Below, piece after piece: positions 5,536 through 6,536 of a DNA stretch of 6,536 nucleotides (position 1 is the first letter of the stretch; each line of letters begins with the position of its first letter). Origin of the DNA: Candidatus Hydrogenedentes bacterium CG07_land_8_20_14_0_80_42_17 (GTDB lineage Bacteria; UBA8481); contig PEWQ01000105.1 of assembly GCA_002780065.1 (NCBI GenBank), positions 1 to 6,536 of the forward strand, read 5' to 3'. The notes beneath the pieces were generated by a model that saw only the letters and a list, made by a program, of their open reading frames with translations, had not been told where the DNA came from and made no database searches. The position numbers and the translations under genes are program-made.

Positions 5536-6536
5536 ATGAGCTATTGTTTAGTGACAGGCGGAGCAGGATTTATAGGTTCGCATATAGTCGATGAATTGAT
5601 TCTTCGAAAAAAGAAAGTAATTGTTCTCGATAATCTATCAGGTGGTTACAAAGAGAATATTAATCCGAAATCTAAATTCATTAAAGGCTCTGTCTCGAAT
5701 TCAAAACTTGTCGATAGAATATTCAAGGAAAATAAAATCACTCACGTTTATCATCTCGCGGCATACGCGGCGGAAAATCTGAGTCATTTCATTAAAAGAT
5801 TCAATTACGAAAACAATCTGCTCGGCACTGTCAATCTCATAAATAATGCAGTCAACCATAATGTCAAATGCTTCGTCTTCACCTCTTCAATAGCTGTTTA
5901 CGGAGATATGAAGCCGCCATTCAAAGAAACAGATAAGCCTGTTCCAGCTGACTCTTATGGAATTGCCAAACTCGCGTCAGAAGAGGAACTGCGCATAAGC
6001 AGGCAGATGTTCGACCTGAATTATGTCATCTTCAGACCTCACAACGTTTACGGTGAGAGACAAAATATCTCTGATAAATACAGAAATGTTATTGGCATTT
6101 TTATGAATCAAATTCTTCAAAACAAACCGATAACAATTTTTGGAGACGGAAAGCAGATTCGCGCATTTACTTATGTAAAAGATATTTCAGGAATCATTGC
6201 TCAAAGCGCTTTTATGCCCAAATGCTGGAATCATATCTTCAATATAGGTTCGGATAGAAAAACAACTGTCAACGAAATTGCAAAGCACGTCACAAAATTG
6301 TTTAACTCAAAATCCAAAATTCTGCATCTTCCTCCCAGAGTAGAAGCAAAGTTTGCGTGGTCGAATCATTCTCTCGTTAAAAAATATTTTCCAGAACTCA
6401 AAGACACTCCAATAAATGAAGGTATTGAAAGAATGGCAGAATGGGTGAAGAGATGGGGCGCTAGAGAGAGCAAATATTTTGAAGGAATAGAAATCGAGAA
6501 GAAATTACCTCAAGCGTGGAAGAGAATAAACCACAA
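5536..6536 (+). CDS. NAD-dependent sugar epimerase/dehydratase (extended SDR), C-terminus cut by window edge
   Basis: Acts on a nucleotide sugar, most likely as a UDP- or dTDP-hexose 4-epimerase or a related dehydratase, to supply donors for the neighbouring glycosyltransferases. The frame is open for 333 codons to the window edge. TGGAGFIGSH at 7-16 is the G-x2-G-x2-G NAD site, D32 in VLDN binds the adenosine ribose, and HLAA is at 73-76. The catalytic triad is S118 (FTSSIAVYGD), Y141 and K145 (YGIAK). FRPHNVYGERQN follows near residues 170-185, and GDGKQIRAFTYVKDI is the usual C-terminal substrate-domain signature. All key residues are present. Its ATG directly abuts the GT2 stop (TGA|ATG) with a good ribosome site, so the two are co-translated. 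At this length it is probably nearly complete. Substrate choice within the GalE/WbpP-like group cannot be settled from sequence. Confidence 0.93.
   Translation, partial: MSYCLVTGGAGFIGSHIVDELILRKKKVIVLDNLSGGYKENINPKSKFIKGSVSNSKLVDRIFKENKITHVYHLAAYAAENLSHFIKRFNYENNLLGTVNLINNAVNHNVKCFVFTSSIAVYGDMKPPFKETDKPVPADSYGIAKLASEEELRISRQMFDLNYVIFRPHNVYGERQNISDKYRNVIGIFMNQILQNKPITIFGDGKQIRAFTYVKDISGIIAQSAFMPKCWNHIFNIGSDRKTTVNEIAKHVTKLFNSKSKILHLPPRVEAKFAWSNHSLVKKYFPELKDTPINEGIERMAEWVKRWGARESKYFEGIEIEKKLPQAWKRINH

Overview
The window is about 6.5 kb of AT-rich bacterial DNA carrying part of a cell-surface glycan or polar-lipid gene cluster, interrupted by a small toxin-antitoxin module. TGA and TAA are both used as stops, so the standard bacterial code fits. 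The genes are tightly packed, with ATGA, TAATG and TGA|ATG junctions. Nothing here identifies the species. An uncultivated low-GC bacterium is a reasonable guess but no more than that.

Left block (1-3129, minus strand): an operon of three genes, read right to left. It encodes a six-helix membrane protein of unknown function, a fused cytidylyltransferase/CDP-alcohol phosphotransferase resembling the inositol-phosphate enzyme IPCT/DIPPS, and a GT4 glycosyltransferase that runs off the left edge. The three overlap by 4 bases and then by 1 base, so they are probably translationally coupled. The fused enzyme would make a CDP-activated polyol phosphate and transfer it to an acceptor at the membrane; the glycosyltransferase may then decorate that product (inference).

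Middle block (3157-4545): a two-gene minus-strand module, an AbiEii-family nucleotidyltransferase toxin followed by an XRE helix-turn-helix protein, overlapping by ATGA. Its promoter region carries two copies of a dyad operator exactly 30 bp apart. The module is bracketed by a perfect 26-bp direct repeat (3157-3182 and 4520-4545). Removing one repeat copy plus the module would leave an 80-bp divergent promoter region between the two glycan operons. The simplest reading is that the module was inserted between them with duplication of the target. Each repeat copy appears to supply the -35 region of the outward-facing operon, so neither operon need have been silenced.

Right block (4573-6536, plus strand): a GT2 glycosyltransferase followed immediately by an extended-SDR NAD-dependent sugar epimerase/dehydratase that runs off the right edge. 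They would supply and transfer a nucleotide sugar in the same glycan pathway as the left block.

The first gene of each transcription unit has a -10-like hexamer only 6-7 bases before its ATG and no clear Shine-Dalgarno sequence, which suggests leaderless mRNAs. Downstream genes such as the epimerase can have a good ribosome site (AAGGAG).
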